DNA of 64,000 bases from G965220305 sp965220305 (lineage in GTDB: Bacteria > Chloroflexota > Dehalococcoidia > Lucifugimonadales > UBA3495): contig OZ244817.1 in the NCBI GenBank assembly GCA_965220305.1, positions 2,852,001 through 2,916,000 of the forward strand, given 5' to 3'. The position numbers were made by a program, and so were the translations under genes. This document shows positions 24,599 to 32,750 of this stretch, in pieces. Position 1 is the first letter of the stretch. Each line of letters begins with the position of its first letter. The notes under the pieces were generated by a model. The model saw only the letters and a list, made by a program, of their open reading frames with translations, had not been told where the DNA came from and made no database searches.

Positions 24599-26095
24599 TT
24601 GACCGACAAAGTTTATGACGTGATTGTGGTCGGAGCCGGTAATGCGGCCCTGAGCGCCGCCATCGCCGCCAAAGAAATCAGCGAATCCGTGCTGGTGGTG
24701 GAGAAAGCCCCGGAGTACTTCCGCGGGGGCAACACCTACTTTACCGGCGGAATCATCCGCTTTGCCTTCAACGGCATCGAGGACATCAAGACGGTGATTC
24801 CCGATATGTCCCAGACCGAGGAGGAGTCCATCGAGGTGGGCAGCTACACCGAGGACGATTACTACGACGACATGATGCGGGTCACCCACGGCCTCTCCGA
24901 CCCGGAGTTGGCCCAGATTCTGGTCAGCCAGTCGCTGCCCACCATGCAGTGGCTACAGCGCAACGGCGTCCGCTTCGTCCTATCCTTCGGGCGTCAGGCT
25001 TTCCGGGATGGCGACAAGTTCCGCTTCTGGGGTGGCCTGGTGGTGGAGGCCGTGGGCGCGGGCAAGGGCCTGTCCGACCAGCAGTTTGAGGTGTGCCAGC
25101 GCCAGGGCATCGATGTCCGGTACTCCACCCAGGGGGTGAAACTGCTGCAGAATCAACGGGGGCACGTCGCCGGGCTTCAGGTATTGGGCCCCGACGGCTT
25201 CGAGGACATAGCCGGCCGGTCGGTGGTGCTGGCTGCCGGAGGATTCGAGGCCAATGCCGAGATGCGCAGCCGTTACCTGGGCCCGGGCTGGGAGATGGTC
25301 AAGGTGCGGGGAATCCCCTACAACACCGGCGACGGCATCCGCATGGCCCTGGACGTGGGTGGGCAATCCCACGGTCACTACAGCAGTTGCCACGCCGTTG
25401 CCTGGGACATGAACGCTCCCCCCTTCGGCGACCGCACCATCACCGAACTGTTCCAGAAGCACTCCTATCCCTTCGGCCTCATCGTCAACCTGAACGGAGA
25501 GCGGTTCCTGGACGAAGGACTGGACTTTCGCAATTATACGTACGTTACCTACGGGCGCGCCCTGTTGGAGCAGCCCCAGGCCTTGGCTTTCCAACTTTTT
25601 GACGAGAAGGTGAAACACCTGCTGCGGGACGAGTACTGGATTCCCCAGGCCACCATGGTGCAGGCCAATACCCTGGAGGAACTTGCCAACGGCCTCGACA
25701 TTGACCCGGAAGGACTGGTCCGCACGGTCCAGGAGTATAACGCAGCAGTACGCACGGACATTCCCTACAACCCCACCGTCAAGGACGGAAGGCGCACCGA
25801 GGGCTTGGAGGTGGACAAGACCAACTGGGCCCAACCCCTGGACACCCCTCCCTACTACGGGTGGGCCGTAACCACCGGCATCTCCTTCACCTTCGGCGGG
25901 GTGAAGATTAACAACCGGGGCCAGGTGGTGACCAACGCCCAGGACCCCATCCGCGGCCTCTACGCCGCCGGGGAGATGGTGGGCGGGCTCTTCTACTACA
26001 ACTACCCCGGCGGCTCCGGCCTTTCGGCGGGCATGGTCTTTGGACGCCTGGCGGGCACCAGCGCCGCCCAGGACGCCGAAGCCTTGAAGGACTAG
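24599..26095 (+). CDS. FAD-dependent dehydrogenase, TcuA / fumarate-reductase flavoprotein family
   Basis: The 498-residue protein starts at TTG 24599 after GAGGTG. It has the FAD Rossmann segment DVIVVGAGNAALSAAIAAKEIS, VEKAPEYFRGGNTYFTGG, and the C-terminal ITFGG-like block SFTFGGVKINNRGQVV with GLYAAGEMVGGLFYYNYPGGSGLSAGMVFGRLAG. This fits the FAD-dependent tricarballylate dehydrogenase or 3-ketosteroid/fumarate reductase group; the substrate is undetermined. Its last 33 bases (26061-26093) are duplicated exactly at 26725-26757 as the tail of the HicB gene. Confidence 0.88.
   Translation: MTDKVYDVIVVGAGNAALSAAIAAKEISESVLVVEKAPEYFRGGNTYFTGGIIRFAFNGIEDIKTVIPDMSQTEEESIEVGSYTEDDYYDDMMRVTHGLSDPELAQILVSQSLPTMQWLQRNGVRFVLSFGRQAFRDGDKFRFWGGLVVEAVGAGKGLSDQQFEVCQRQGIDVRYSTQGVKLLQNQRGHVAGLQVLGPDGFEDIAGRSVVLAAGGFEANAEMRSRYLGPGWEMVKVRGIPYNTGDGIRMALDVGGQSHGHYSSCHAVAWDMNAPPFGDRTITELFQKHSYPFGLIVNLNGERFLDEGLDFRNYTYVTYGRALLEQPQALAFQLFDEKVKHLLRDEYWIPQATMVQANTLEELANGLDIDPEGLVRTVQEYNAAVRTDIPYNPTVKDGRRTEGLEVDKTNWAQPLDTPPYYGWAVTTGISFTFGGVKINNRGQVVTNAQDPIRGLYAAGEMVGGLFYYNYPGGSGLSAGMVFGRLAGTSAAQDAEALKD
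26061..26093 (+). repeat. 33-bp direct repeat, left copy (3' end of the flavoprotein gene)
   Basis: An exact 33-bp match to 26725-26757, 664 bp away, encoding AAQDAEALKD in both places. Weaker similarity extends about 15 bp upstream (LAG codons). The two copies bracket the HicAB pair. Confidence 0.9.
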
Positions 26096-26149
26096 GGGGC
26101 TTTGGATACTAAGGGCCCGCCGGGGAGTTAATTTCAGGTTGGCTCCATA

Positions 26150-26377
26150 ATGCCAAAGCGTTACCGGCCCAGTGAAGTGGGAAGAATACTTATCAGCCGG
26201 GGGTGGCAACTGGATCACTATACAGGGGGCCACGCTGTATTCAAGAAACCTGGACAGGAGACAATTTCGGTGCCCGCTCATCGGGGTGAAATAAGGGTAG
26301 GTACTATGGGCAGCATCCGGCGCCGGATGGGACTATCGAGCGCCGAGTTTGATAGAGTAGCGGATGAGGTTCTCTGA
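26150..26377 (+). CDS. hicA: HicA-like mRNA interferase toxin
   Basis: The 75-residue protein has the double-stranded-RNA-binding-like fold signature of HicA/YcfA: SEVGRILISRGWQLDHYTGGHAVFKKPG, with the catalytic His 28 in GGHAVF, then ISVPAHRGEIRVGTMGSIRRRMGL. HicA cleaves mRNA in translation-independent fashion and is held by HicB. It overlaps no gene but leads directly into the HicB gene five bases after its stop. The toxin appears intact, unlike the hicA at 16036. Confidence 0.86.
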   Translation: MPKRYRPSEVGRILISRGWQLDHYTGGHAVFKKPGQETISVPAHRGEIRVGTMGSIRRRMGLSSAEFDRVADEVL

Positions 26378-26381
26378 AAGA

Positions 26382-26759
26382 ATGTCCAAGCAGAAATTCA
26401 CCGTGATTTTGCTTCCCCAGGACGAAGGCGGCTACCAAGTGTTCTTCCCCTACTATCCGGGCTGCATTACCGACGGGGACACCGTAACCGAGGCTTTGGC
26501 CCACGGAAAAGATGCCTTGGAGGGGATTCTCAAAACGGAAGCCGCGGAGTCGGGCGCCGACCCGGTGCCATCCTACGTCCTGGCCCGCCACGTCGTAGTG
26601 TCGGAAGTAGACATCGAAGTCCCCGAGAATCTAATGGAAAGGCCGGCCACCGCCCGACAAGAAGATGACCAGGGGCTGTCCGATAGCTTATCGCAGAGAA
26701 CGCAAGGGCCGCTGGCCGGCGCTGGCGCCGCCCAGGACGCCGAAGCCTTGAAGGACTGA
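26382..26759 (+). CDS. hicB: HicB-like antitoxin with duplicated foreign C-terminus
   Basis: The core FTVILLPQDEGGYQVFFPYYPGCITDGDTVTEALAHGKDALEGIL is the HicB RNase-H-like fold. The start ATG 26382 lies just after the toxin stop; an in-frame start at 26364 overlaps it. The last residues (LAGAGAAQDAEALKD) are not of HicB origin: they repeat the C-terminus of the flavoprotein encoded at 24599-26095 at both protein and DNA level. No separate DNA-binding domain is obvious, so autoregulation is uncertain. Confidence 0.82.
   Translation: MSKQKFTVILLPQDEGGYQVFFPYYPGCITDGDTVTEALAHGKDALEGILKTEAAESGADPVPSYVLARHVVVSEVDIEVPENLMERPATARQEDDQGLSDSLSQRTQGPLAGAGAAQDAEALKD
26725..26757 (+). repeat. 33-bp direct repeat, right copy (3' end of hicB)
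   Basis: Exact copy of 26061-26093 in direct orientation. It reads in the same frame phase relative to the protein, giving hicB the same ending as the upstream flavoprotein gene. Confidence 0.9.
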
Positions 26760-26791
26760 CTGGCGCGATGGTCTCGGAAGAGGTAATCCAA

Positions 26792-27670
26792 ATGCCTGAG
26801 CATCCACTGGCTGAGGTTTTCGGGTTCCCTGCGGACAATTCCTCTTCTGAGGCCCAGCGGTATCGCCGGTATAAACTTTGCCCTTTCAACAATAAGGTGC
26901 CAAACTGCACCAAAGACAAAGCTAGCGACCCGCTCGGGGTTTGCAGCATATTCGATGGGAGCCAGACTGCAATCACTTGTCCCATCCGTTTTCGGCAAGA
27001 ATGGTTTATTGCTGAAGATGCCGCAGCTTTTTTCTTCGCTGCTGATGCAACATGGACTTCCCTGGCTGAAGTTAGACTAAGGGACGGGTATGGTAAAACA
27101 GCCGGCAATATAGACATAGTGTTGGTGGAGTATGACTCTGCCGGCAAAGTCGTAGATTTTGGCGCTTTGGAAATTCAAGCGGTCTACATTTCCGGCAATG
27201 TACGTCGGCCCTTTCCGTTCTACATGGAAGACCCTGCCTCTCATGCAAATATGGATTGGACTGGGCAAGTCAACTATCCCAGACCTGATTATCTTTCTTC
27301 CAGCCGGAAGCGTCTGGCTCCTCAACTTCTCTACAAAGGTGGAATCCTGAACGCCTGGAACAAGAAGATTGGGGTTGCCTTGGATAAAGGTTTATTCGAT
27401 ACTCTTCCACCATTGGAAGAATCGGAGCCGCAGCAGGCCGACATTGCTTGGCTTGTTTATGACTTGCAACTAGACCAAGCGCAGAATCGCTATTCCCTGG
27501 TAAGGCATAAGACCGTCTACACTACCTTCGACAAAGCCCTGGAGCAGATTACCCGGTCTGAACCGGGCAACGTTGATACGTTTGTTCAGCATTTACAAGG
27601 GAAACTGGACGAGAAGCTGGAAAGCGGCAACCCGCCCGACACGCAAACCATTGATATTGGTCTGGGATAA
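26792..27670 (+). CDS. NotI-like type II restriction endonuclease
   Basis: The 292-residue protein has four cysteines in the NotI arrangement (KLCPFNNKVPNC, GVCSI, ITCPIRF; Cys 30, 39, 51 and 63), the set that binds iron in NotI. The catalytic core is NIDIVLVEYDSAGKVVDFGALEIQAVYISG, with Asp 108 and the unusual Glu-x-Gln (127/129) in place of E-x-K, again as in NotI. NotI cuts GC-rich 8-bp sites; the site here is unknown. ATG 26792 has GAGG at a good distance; ATG 26768 is the alternative. It is followed two bases later by its cognate methylase. Confidence 0.85.
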   Translation: MPEHPLAEVFGFPADNSSSEAQRYRRYKLCPFNNKVPNCTKDKASDPLGVCSIFDGSQTAITCPIRFRQEWFIAEDAAAFFFAADATWTSLAEVRLRDGYGKTAGNIDIVLVEYDSAGKVVDFGALEIQAVYISGNVRRPFPFYMEDPASHANMDWTGQVNYPRPDYLSSSRKRLAPQLLYKGGILNAWNKKIGVALDKGLFDTLPPLEESEPQQADIAWLVYDLQLDQAQNRYSLVRHKTVYTTFDKALEQITRSEPGNVDTFVQHLQGKLDEKLESGNPPDTQTIDIGLG

Positions 27671-27672
27671 AT

Positions 27673-28545
27673 ATGCAGTCCATCGACTTCTTTGGCGACA
27701 AGAAGGTGGTCAACGTTGCTTCGGTGCCGCAACTCAGCCCCTTCCGTTACCCTGGCGGCAAGACCTGGCTCATTCCGTACATTCGCCGGTGGTTCCAGCG
27801 CCTGGCGAGGAAGCCCAAGTTATTGGTTGAACCCTTTGCCGGGGGTGGCATTGTAAGCCTCACGGCGGCCTTCGAGAACCTGGCGGAACGGGTTCTGATG
27901 GTAGAACTTGATGAGCAGGTCGCCAGTGTCTGGCGAGTAATCACCGGCAACGATGCGGAATGGCTGGTAAATCGAATCCTGAGCTTCGATTTAACGAAAG
28001 AAGCAGTGGCGCGGGAACTTGCCAAGAGCGCTGTCTCGCTCAACGAGGCGGCGTTTCAAACCATACTTCGTAATCGCACCAACCACGGTGGCATCATGGC
28101 CCCCGGAAGCGGCTCAATCCAACATGGTGAAAATGGCAAGGGCATCGGCTCCCGTTGGTATCCGGCAACGCTGAGCAAACGCATCCGGGATATTGGCAAA
28201 GTGAAAGACAAGATCGAGTTTGTTCAAGGGGATGGCCTGGCCGTTATTGGAGAACACCGGGAAGCGGCTGATGCGGTCTTTTTCATTGACCCACCCTATA
28301 CGGCCGCCGGTAAGAAGGCCGGGACTCGCCTTTATATTCACAATGTAGTAGACCACGAAGCGCTCTTTAATTTAGCAAGTACCCTGCGTGGTGACTTCTT
28401 GATGACTTACGACAATGCAGCGGCAGTGCGAGCTATGGCAGTTCAACATAGATTGGACTTTGAAACGATCCCAATGAAGAACACCCACCACGCAAATATG
28501 ACCGAGTTATTGATTGGAAGAGACCTGCGTTGGACCAGGGCGTGA
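27673..28545 (+). CDS. D12-class adenine DNA methyltransferase of the NotI-like system
   Basis: The 290-residue protein has the alpha-class order: motif X FRYPGGKTWLIPYI (24-37), motif I LLVEPFAGGGIVSLT (50-64) and motif IV FIDPPYTAAG (204-213). This identifies a Dam/D12-type N6-adenine methyltransferase. It starts two bases after the nuclease stop, so the pair forms a restriction-modification operon. Known NotI methylation is on cytosine-rich sites, so an adenine methylase paired with a NotI-like nuclease suggests that the target contains adenine; this is inference. Confidence 0.88.
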   Translation: MQSIDFFGDKKVVNVASVPQLSPFRYPGGKTWLIPYIRRWFQRLARKPKLLVEPFAGGGIVSLTAAFENLAERVLMVELDEQVASVWRVITGNDAEWLVNRILSFDLTKEAVARELAKSAVSLNEAAFQTILRNRTNHGGIMAPGSGSIQHGENGKGIGSRWYPATLSKRIRDIGKVKDKIEFVQGDGLAVIGEHREAADAVFFIDPPYTAAGKKAGTRLYIHNVVDHEALFNLASTLRGDFLMTYDNAAAVRAMAVQHRLDFETIPMKNTHHANMTELLIGRDLRWTRA

Positions 28546-28574
28546 GATCAGGGTTCAGGATGGCGACCTTGTAG

Positions 28575-28775
28575 TTGGTCACCCGGGAAGGTGCGTGGGT
28601 AGGACCGGCCACCGACGCGGCGGCGGATGTGACCTTCCAGTGTGACGGGGAGACCTGCGTGCTGGTCCTGTACGGGCGACTCAGCCCGGATGTTGCTTTG
28701 GTTGATGGACGCTTGACCTTCCAGGGCGACTCCAAATTGGCCGCCCAATTCGGGCCGCGGTTCAGGGGCGGTTAG
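28575..28775 (+). pseudogene. C-terminal remnant of a maleylpyruvate-isomerase/SCP2-type protein
   Basis: The open stretch encodes about 66 residues (ATDAAADVTFQCDGETCVLVLYGRLSPD and LTFQGDSKLAAQFGPRFRGG), which match the last part of DinB/MDMPI-type proteins: the sterol-carrier-like C-terminal domain. There is no N-terminal domain. In frame just upstream is a TAG after FRMATL, and the 5' remainder is missing beyond the methylase stop. It is probably a fossil left by insertion of the restriction-modification genes. Confidence 0.6.
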
Positions 28776-28806
28776 ATTGTCTGGCGGATAGGCTCACCAG
28801 CCTGGC

Positions 28807-29661
28807 TCAAGCGCCCCTGGGTCCGCCAACGTCCCGCCGCAGGAACACCCAGAGGGTTGCCCCGGCGAGTATCACGGTGTATGCGGCAACTACCAGAAAG
28901 GCCACCAGTGCGCCGGGCCCTTCTGCAACTCTTGCCAGCATTCCCTCCGGGCCGCTGCCCACCGCATCCCCCGACGACAGCCACCCGCTGACACTAGGGC
29001 CAAGCATAAACTGGGTCACCTTTTGGGACCCGTGGTATACCAAGTTGAGAATAGACACCACTACCTGTTCCCCAAAGTAGTACCCCAGGGCCAGGGCTGC
29101 GCCTATCCGCGAGGATGTCGTGAGCACGGTGAAGAACCCGGCCAGGGCAATCCACGGAGCCAGCGCGAATATCTGCTTCCCCAGAGTGGCCAGCGACGCG
29201 CCCCACTGGCCGGCGCCGCCCCCTAAGGCTCCGCTGTCCTGGACAAAAACGGAGGCGACCAGGCTACTGAGGGCGATGCCCAGGCAGGCTATCAGAAGGG
29301 CCGCCACTGCCAGTAGGGAGACCATCAGCCCCTGGGATGCCAGCCATTGCCAGCGGCCCGGACCCTTGCTCAGGGTGGGACGCAGGGTGCCCCAGGCGTA
29401 TTCCACGCCGATGGTGGACGACGCCAGGATGATGACGAGAAACACGTTGACGTGGCGCATCATGCCCAGGGCACTGTCGATGCTGCTTGGCAGCGTCAAT
29501 AGTTCTGTTGCGCCGATGTCGGAAACTTTGTAGAAGGCGAAAGCGCCCCAAACCACCAGTTGGGTATAGAGTAAAGCGATGCCCAGCAGCACCCAGGGCA
29601 TCCAGCGATGCCGCAGCTTGTACCATTCCCACCTGGTGATGTTTAGCACTTGGACAATCAT
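28807..29661 (-). CDS. ABC transporter permease (ABC-2 type)
   Basis: The 284-residue protein has six predicted membrane segments, starting with WMPWVLLGIALLYTQLVVWGAFAFY, an extended N-terminal cytoplasmic start (TRWEWYKLRHRW), and the mid-segment IILASSTIGVEYAWGTLRPTLSKGPGRWQWLASQGL typical of ABC-2 permeases. Its start overlaps the stop of the ATPase gene by four bases (ATGA), so the two are translationally coupled. The substrate could be a drug, peptide or lipid; nothing in the sequence specifies it. Confidence 0.87.
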   Translation of the reverse strand: MIVQVLNITRWEWYKLRHRWMPWVLLGIALLYTQLVVWGAFAFYKVSDIGATELLTLPSSIDSALGMMRHVNVFLVIILASSTIGVEYAWGTLRPTLSKGPGRWQWLASQGLMVSLLAVAALLIACLGIALSSLVASVFVQDSGALGGGAGQWGASLATLGKQIFALAPWIALAGFFTVLTTSSRIGAALALGYYFGEQVVVSILNLVYHGSQKVTQFMLGPSVSGWLSSGDAVGSGPEGMLARVAEGPGALVAFLVVAAYTVILAGATLWVFLRRDVGGPRGA

Positions 29662-30572
29662 GGGCTCTCCCGGGAGTCGTCGCCGGTAACTTCAAGGAAG
29701 TATCGTTCCAGGGATAGCTGTCCGGTGGTCATTTCTCTGACGTAGACCTGGGATTGGCTCAGGGCGGCGGTCAACTCCCAGGACCGGGCGGCGTCCGCCT
29801 GCACTACCAGAGTGTTGTCATCTTTGACCACACCCTCGACCCAATCCAGGCCCAACAGGATTGCGGCGGCCTGGACATCATCGGTGGTCCGCACCCGGAC
29901 CTGTTCCGGGGCTTGGAGCAGGTCGGCCACGGCTCCCTGGGCGATTAACCGGCCCCGGGAGAGGATGGCGACACCGTCGCATACCTGCTCCACCTCGTTG
30001 AGCAGGTGGCTGGAAAGCAGCACCGAGCGGCCCTCCGCCCCCAGGCCGCGAATTAGGTCTCGCACCTCGGCCATGCCCGCCGGGTCCATGCCGTTGGTCG
30101 GTTCGTCCAGCAGCAGAAGTTCCGGGTCGCCCAGCAGGGCGTAGGCCAGCCCCAACCGCTGCTTCATGCCTAGGGAATAGGTCTGGAAGCGGTCGTTGCT
30201 CCGGTCGGCCAGCCCCACCCGTTCCAGCAGGGCATCCAACTCCCGCTGGCCCCCTCGCCCCAGGATACCCTGGAAGTAGGCCAGGTTCTGGCGTCCGGTG
30301 AGGTAGGGGTAGAAGCAGGGAGTCTCCACAATCGCGCCCACGCGACCCAGGGCGGTCCGGTGGTCGGTATCAGGCCCGAACAGGCCGAAGCTGCCGGAGG
30401 TTGGTTTCAGCAGGCCCAGCAGCAGGCCCATCAGGGTCGTCTTGCCCGAGCCATTGGGGCCCAGCAGCCCAAAGACCTGGCCCTTTGGGACATCCAGGGA
30501 GAGCCGGTCGACCGCCAGAATACGCCCGTACTGCTTGGTCAGGTCGTGGGTCCGTATGACGAGGTCGTTCAT
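29658..30572 (-). CDS. ABC transporter ATP-binding protein
   Basis: The 304-residue ATPase has Walker A GLLGPNGSGKTTLMGLLLGL, the signature YSLGMKQRLGLAYALLGDPE, and Walker B LLLLDEPTNGMDPAGM followed by the H-loop LLSSHLL. The C-terminal about 80 residues are the usual regulatory tail of drug-type ABC-2 systems. The ATG at 30572 has GGGAGGAGC upstream and begins LVIRTHDLTKQYGR. An in-frame extension to 30743 exists but includes repeat-like sequence (around 30703-30731) and is rejected. It works with the permease at 28807. Confidence 0.93.
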   Translation of the reverse strand: MNDLVIRTHDLTKQYGRILAVDRLSLDVPKGQVFGLLGPNGSGKTTLMGLLLGLLKPTSGSFGLFGPDTDHRTALGRVGAIVETPCFYPYLTGRQNLAYFQGILGRGGQRELDALLERVGLADRSNDRFQTYSLGMKQRLGLAYALLGDPELLLLDEPTNGMDPAGMAEVRDLIRGLGAEGRSVLLSSHLLNEVEQVCDGVAILSRGRLIAQGAVADLLQAPEQVRVRTTDDVQAAAILLGLDWVEGVVKDDNTLVVQADAARSWELTAALSQSQVYVREMTTGQLSLERYFLEVTGDDSRESP

Positions 30573-30743
30573 GCTCCTCCCTTGTGATGGGATTCTATTC
30601 GACCGCCCCCGGCCAAACAAGGTAGATGGCATACATAATAGGACTCCTTCTGTTGGTCGCGGGCGCTTCCGGACGTCCGCTCTTGGTGAGCCTGTTAACC
30701 AGCCGCCTTCGACAAGCTCCGGCTGAGCGGGTCGCCGGGTCAA

Positions 30744-32132
30744 TCAGAGGAGCATCTGCCGGTAATGGCGGTGCCAGTCGCTGCTGAATAAACATCCAGG
30801 ATCGTAGTGTTCCTTGCGCCGTAGGAACTCGGGGAACTCTGGGTAGGCCGGTAGTACCTGGTCCTTGCGCGCCCAGCGGTGGTAGGTCAGGTAGTAGGAG
30901 CCTCCCTCGTCCAGGGCGCAGTCGATCAACGCTTGAAACTGGGCCTTCCCCTGGGCTATTCCCTGGGGCCTATGCTCCACCAACAAGTTGAAGATGATAC
31001 AGGCGTAGTCCTCGCGGGCCCACCGCAGCAGCGTCTCCTCCTCGGCCTGGATGAGACGCACCGTCCCGTAGACCACGTTGGCCCCGCTGCGCTTGACCGC
31101 CTCCCGCATGGCGTTCATGCCTTCGACAAAGCGCCGCCGGGGAAGATATAGCTCGGTTATAACCAGGGAGGCGTAGGTCTGCCGGTCCAACCTCTGGTGC
31201 AGCCGGTCGCCGGCGTCGGGCAGGTAGGGGCTGAACTGGTGGTCGTCGGACCAGTAGATTTGGCCGTCGGTCTGCAGGTAGTGGCGGGCGTATTCCCTGT
31301 AGGCCCGGGACTTGTCGGTGTGGGCCAGCAGGTAGAGGCGCAGCCATTCCTGGGTGGACAGGCCCAGTTGCCCCGCCGGAATTTCCTGCTCCCGACCCAC
31401 CGGCTGGTAGGTTGACATGATTCCCCGGGACATGAAGCCCCTGGAGTCCTGGTCGGTCATGTACTGAAAGTCGCCGTAGGTGGCCCCGGCCCTGGTTTGC
31501 TCTTCCAACGCCGGGACTACTTCCTCCAAGTCCAGTTCCCGCACTCGCCTGACCAACTGTTCCCGGAGGGTCAATTTAAGGTTGATGGAGTCCACAAAGC
31601 CGAAGAGTCCGTAACCCCCCACGGCCAGGCCGAACAGCTCGGGGTCTTCGTCGCGACTGCAACGAAGTCGGCTTCCGTCGGCGGTATTCAAGTTGAAGGA
31701 TAGGATGTCGTCCACCAGGGGTTTGCGGCCCAGGACCCGCCCGTGAATGTTGGACGACAGGGCCCCGCCCAGGGTGAACTCATCGGCCCCGGTCTGTTTC
31801 TGGATGATGGACAGCGGTTGAGCCGGGCCGTCCGGGTTGCGTTGCAGCCAGCGTGCCAACTCCGGCCAGGTGACGCCCGACTGGACCCACACCGATCCGG
31901 TGATTGGGTCCAGGGGGCCAATTCGTTTCAGACCCGAGGAGTTGATGGAGACGCCGCCGGTGGCAAATTGCTGACCTCCCATTGAATGGAGGGACCCGGC
32001 GGGACAAACGGAGACACCCAGTTCAGCGGCCCGTAGCAGGGCCTCCGAAATTTCCCCGATTCCGGTTGGGCGCCGGGTGTCGAGCATTTCCGTGGCATTC
32101 AGCCGCGACTGGACATCGTTCAGAACAGGCAA
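30744..32132 (-). CDS. FAD-binding oxidase of the VAO/PCMH type (aldonolactone/alditol oxidase-like)
   Basis: The 462-residue protein has the PCMH FAD-binding pattern: RRPTGIGEISEALLRAAELGVSVCPAGSLHSMGGQQF, SVWVQSGVTWPELARWLQ, and GADEFTLGGALSSNIHGRVLGRKPLVDDI with the His that often binds flavin covalently or stacks on it. The C-terminal domain contains RDYACIIFNLLVEH-type strands and YHRWARKDQVLPAYPEFPEFLRRKEHYDPGCLFSSDWHRHY, as in aldonolactone oxidases and DprE1-like proteins. The natural substrate is probably a sugar alcohol or lactone. Confidence 0.85.
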   Translation of the reverse strand: MPVLNDVQSRLNATEMLDTRRPTGIGEISEALLRAAELGVSVCPAGSLHSMGGQQFATGGVSINSSGLKRIGPLDPITGSVWVQSGVTWPELARWLQRNPDGPAQPLSIIQKQTGADEFTLGGALSSNIHGRVLGRKPLVDDILSFNLNTADGSRLRCSRDEDPELFGLAVGGYGLFGFVDSINLKLTLREQLVRRVRELDLEEVVPALEEQTRAGATYGDFQYMTDQDSRGFMSRGIMSTYQPVGREQEIPAGQLGLSTQEWLRLYLLAHTDKSRAYREYARHYLQTDGQIYWSDDHQFSPYLPDAGDRLHQRLDRQTYASLVITELYLPRRRFVEGMNAMREAVKRSGANVVYGTVRLIQAEEETLLRWAREDYACIIFNLLVEHRPQGIAQGKAQFQALIDCALDEGGSYYLTYHRWARKDQVLPAYPEFPEFLRRKEHYDPGCLFSSDWHRHYRQMLL

Positions 32133-32276
32133 TTTATTTCTCCGGCATGGTTTGCGGTTGGGTTGGTCAGGGACACCAGGTCCGACTGTTGGTACCCCAA
32201 GCGTTCCAGGTGATTCAGCAACCGGAGGGAAAGTTTAGGAACCTATATACATTTTGGGCCAAGATAGGCCCACACT

Positions 32277-32640
32277 ACTGCCTCGGGCAACGGGGAAATC
32301 CCCCCAATCCCCCTTTGGGAAAGGGGGATTGGGGGGGGGTTCCGAGTGCAGCCGATAGCCTCTTGGGCCAACACAGTTGGTGACAATTAAAAGGCCCTGC
32401 CTTGGCCCCCAGGGTTTCTTGTTTGTCACCCTGAGCGGAGCGAAGGGTCTAAAGTCTCCGTCACCACAGGCTCCCCACCCCTGGATTCCGGCCTCCGCCG
32501 GCATGACGGTGGGGGGTGGCGGCTTGCCCGCCAGGACAAAATTGCCTCTACCTGGAGAATCGAAAGGCCCTACCCTATGAGCAGGAAGGGGGTACCTGTC
32601 ACCCCCATCCCAACCTTCCCCCTCGAAGGGGGAAGGAGAG
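32277..32640. repeat. Repeat cluster in the gap 32133-32750
   Basis: The 618-bp gap holds no gene but several repeat units. A 35-bp hairpin at 32301-32335 has a 16-bp stem with loop GGG. The inverted copy of the 26-bp unit seen beside the GIY-YIG gene lies at about 32424-32447. An ATTCCGGCCTCCGCCGGCAT palindrome is near 32484-32505. A CCTTCCCCCTCGAAGGGGGAAGG-type hairpin is at 32614-32636. The hairpins may terminate convergent transcription. Outside them nothing else is apparent. Confidence 0.78.
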
Positions 32641-32750
32641 ATTTCCCCGGAAAATAGCGGCTTTTCATCCTCTACTTGGCTTTCACAAGGCTACGCAAAG
32701 ACCCTGAAGGCCAGCGGTCTGCTCCGCCCGGGCACGCCATTCAGCGGTGA

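Noticed and set aside
24980..26281. 433-codon minus-strand frame opposite the flavoprotein gene
   Set aside because: Antisense shadow of a confident gene without any domain or ribosome binding site.
28546..28574. TAG before the MDMPI-like remnant considered as an unusual decoded stop
   Set aside because: The rest of the N-terminal domain is absent, so a truncated fossil explains it better than recoding.
30573..30743. N-terminal extension of the ABC ATPase gene
   Set aside because: The extension encodes repeat-like sequence (PAQPELVEG) and precedes a strong ribosome binding site at the ATG 30572.
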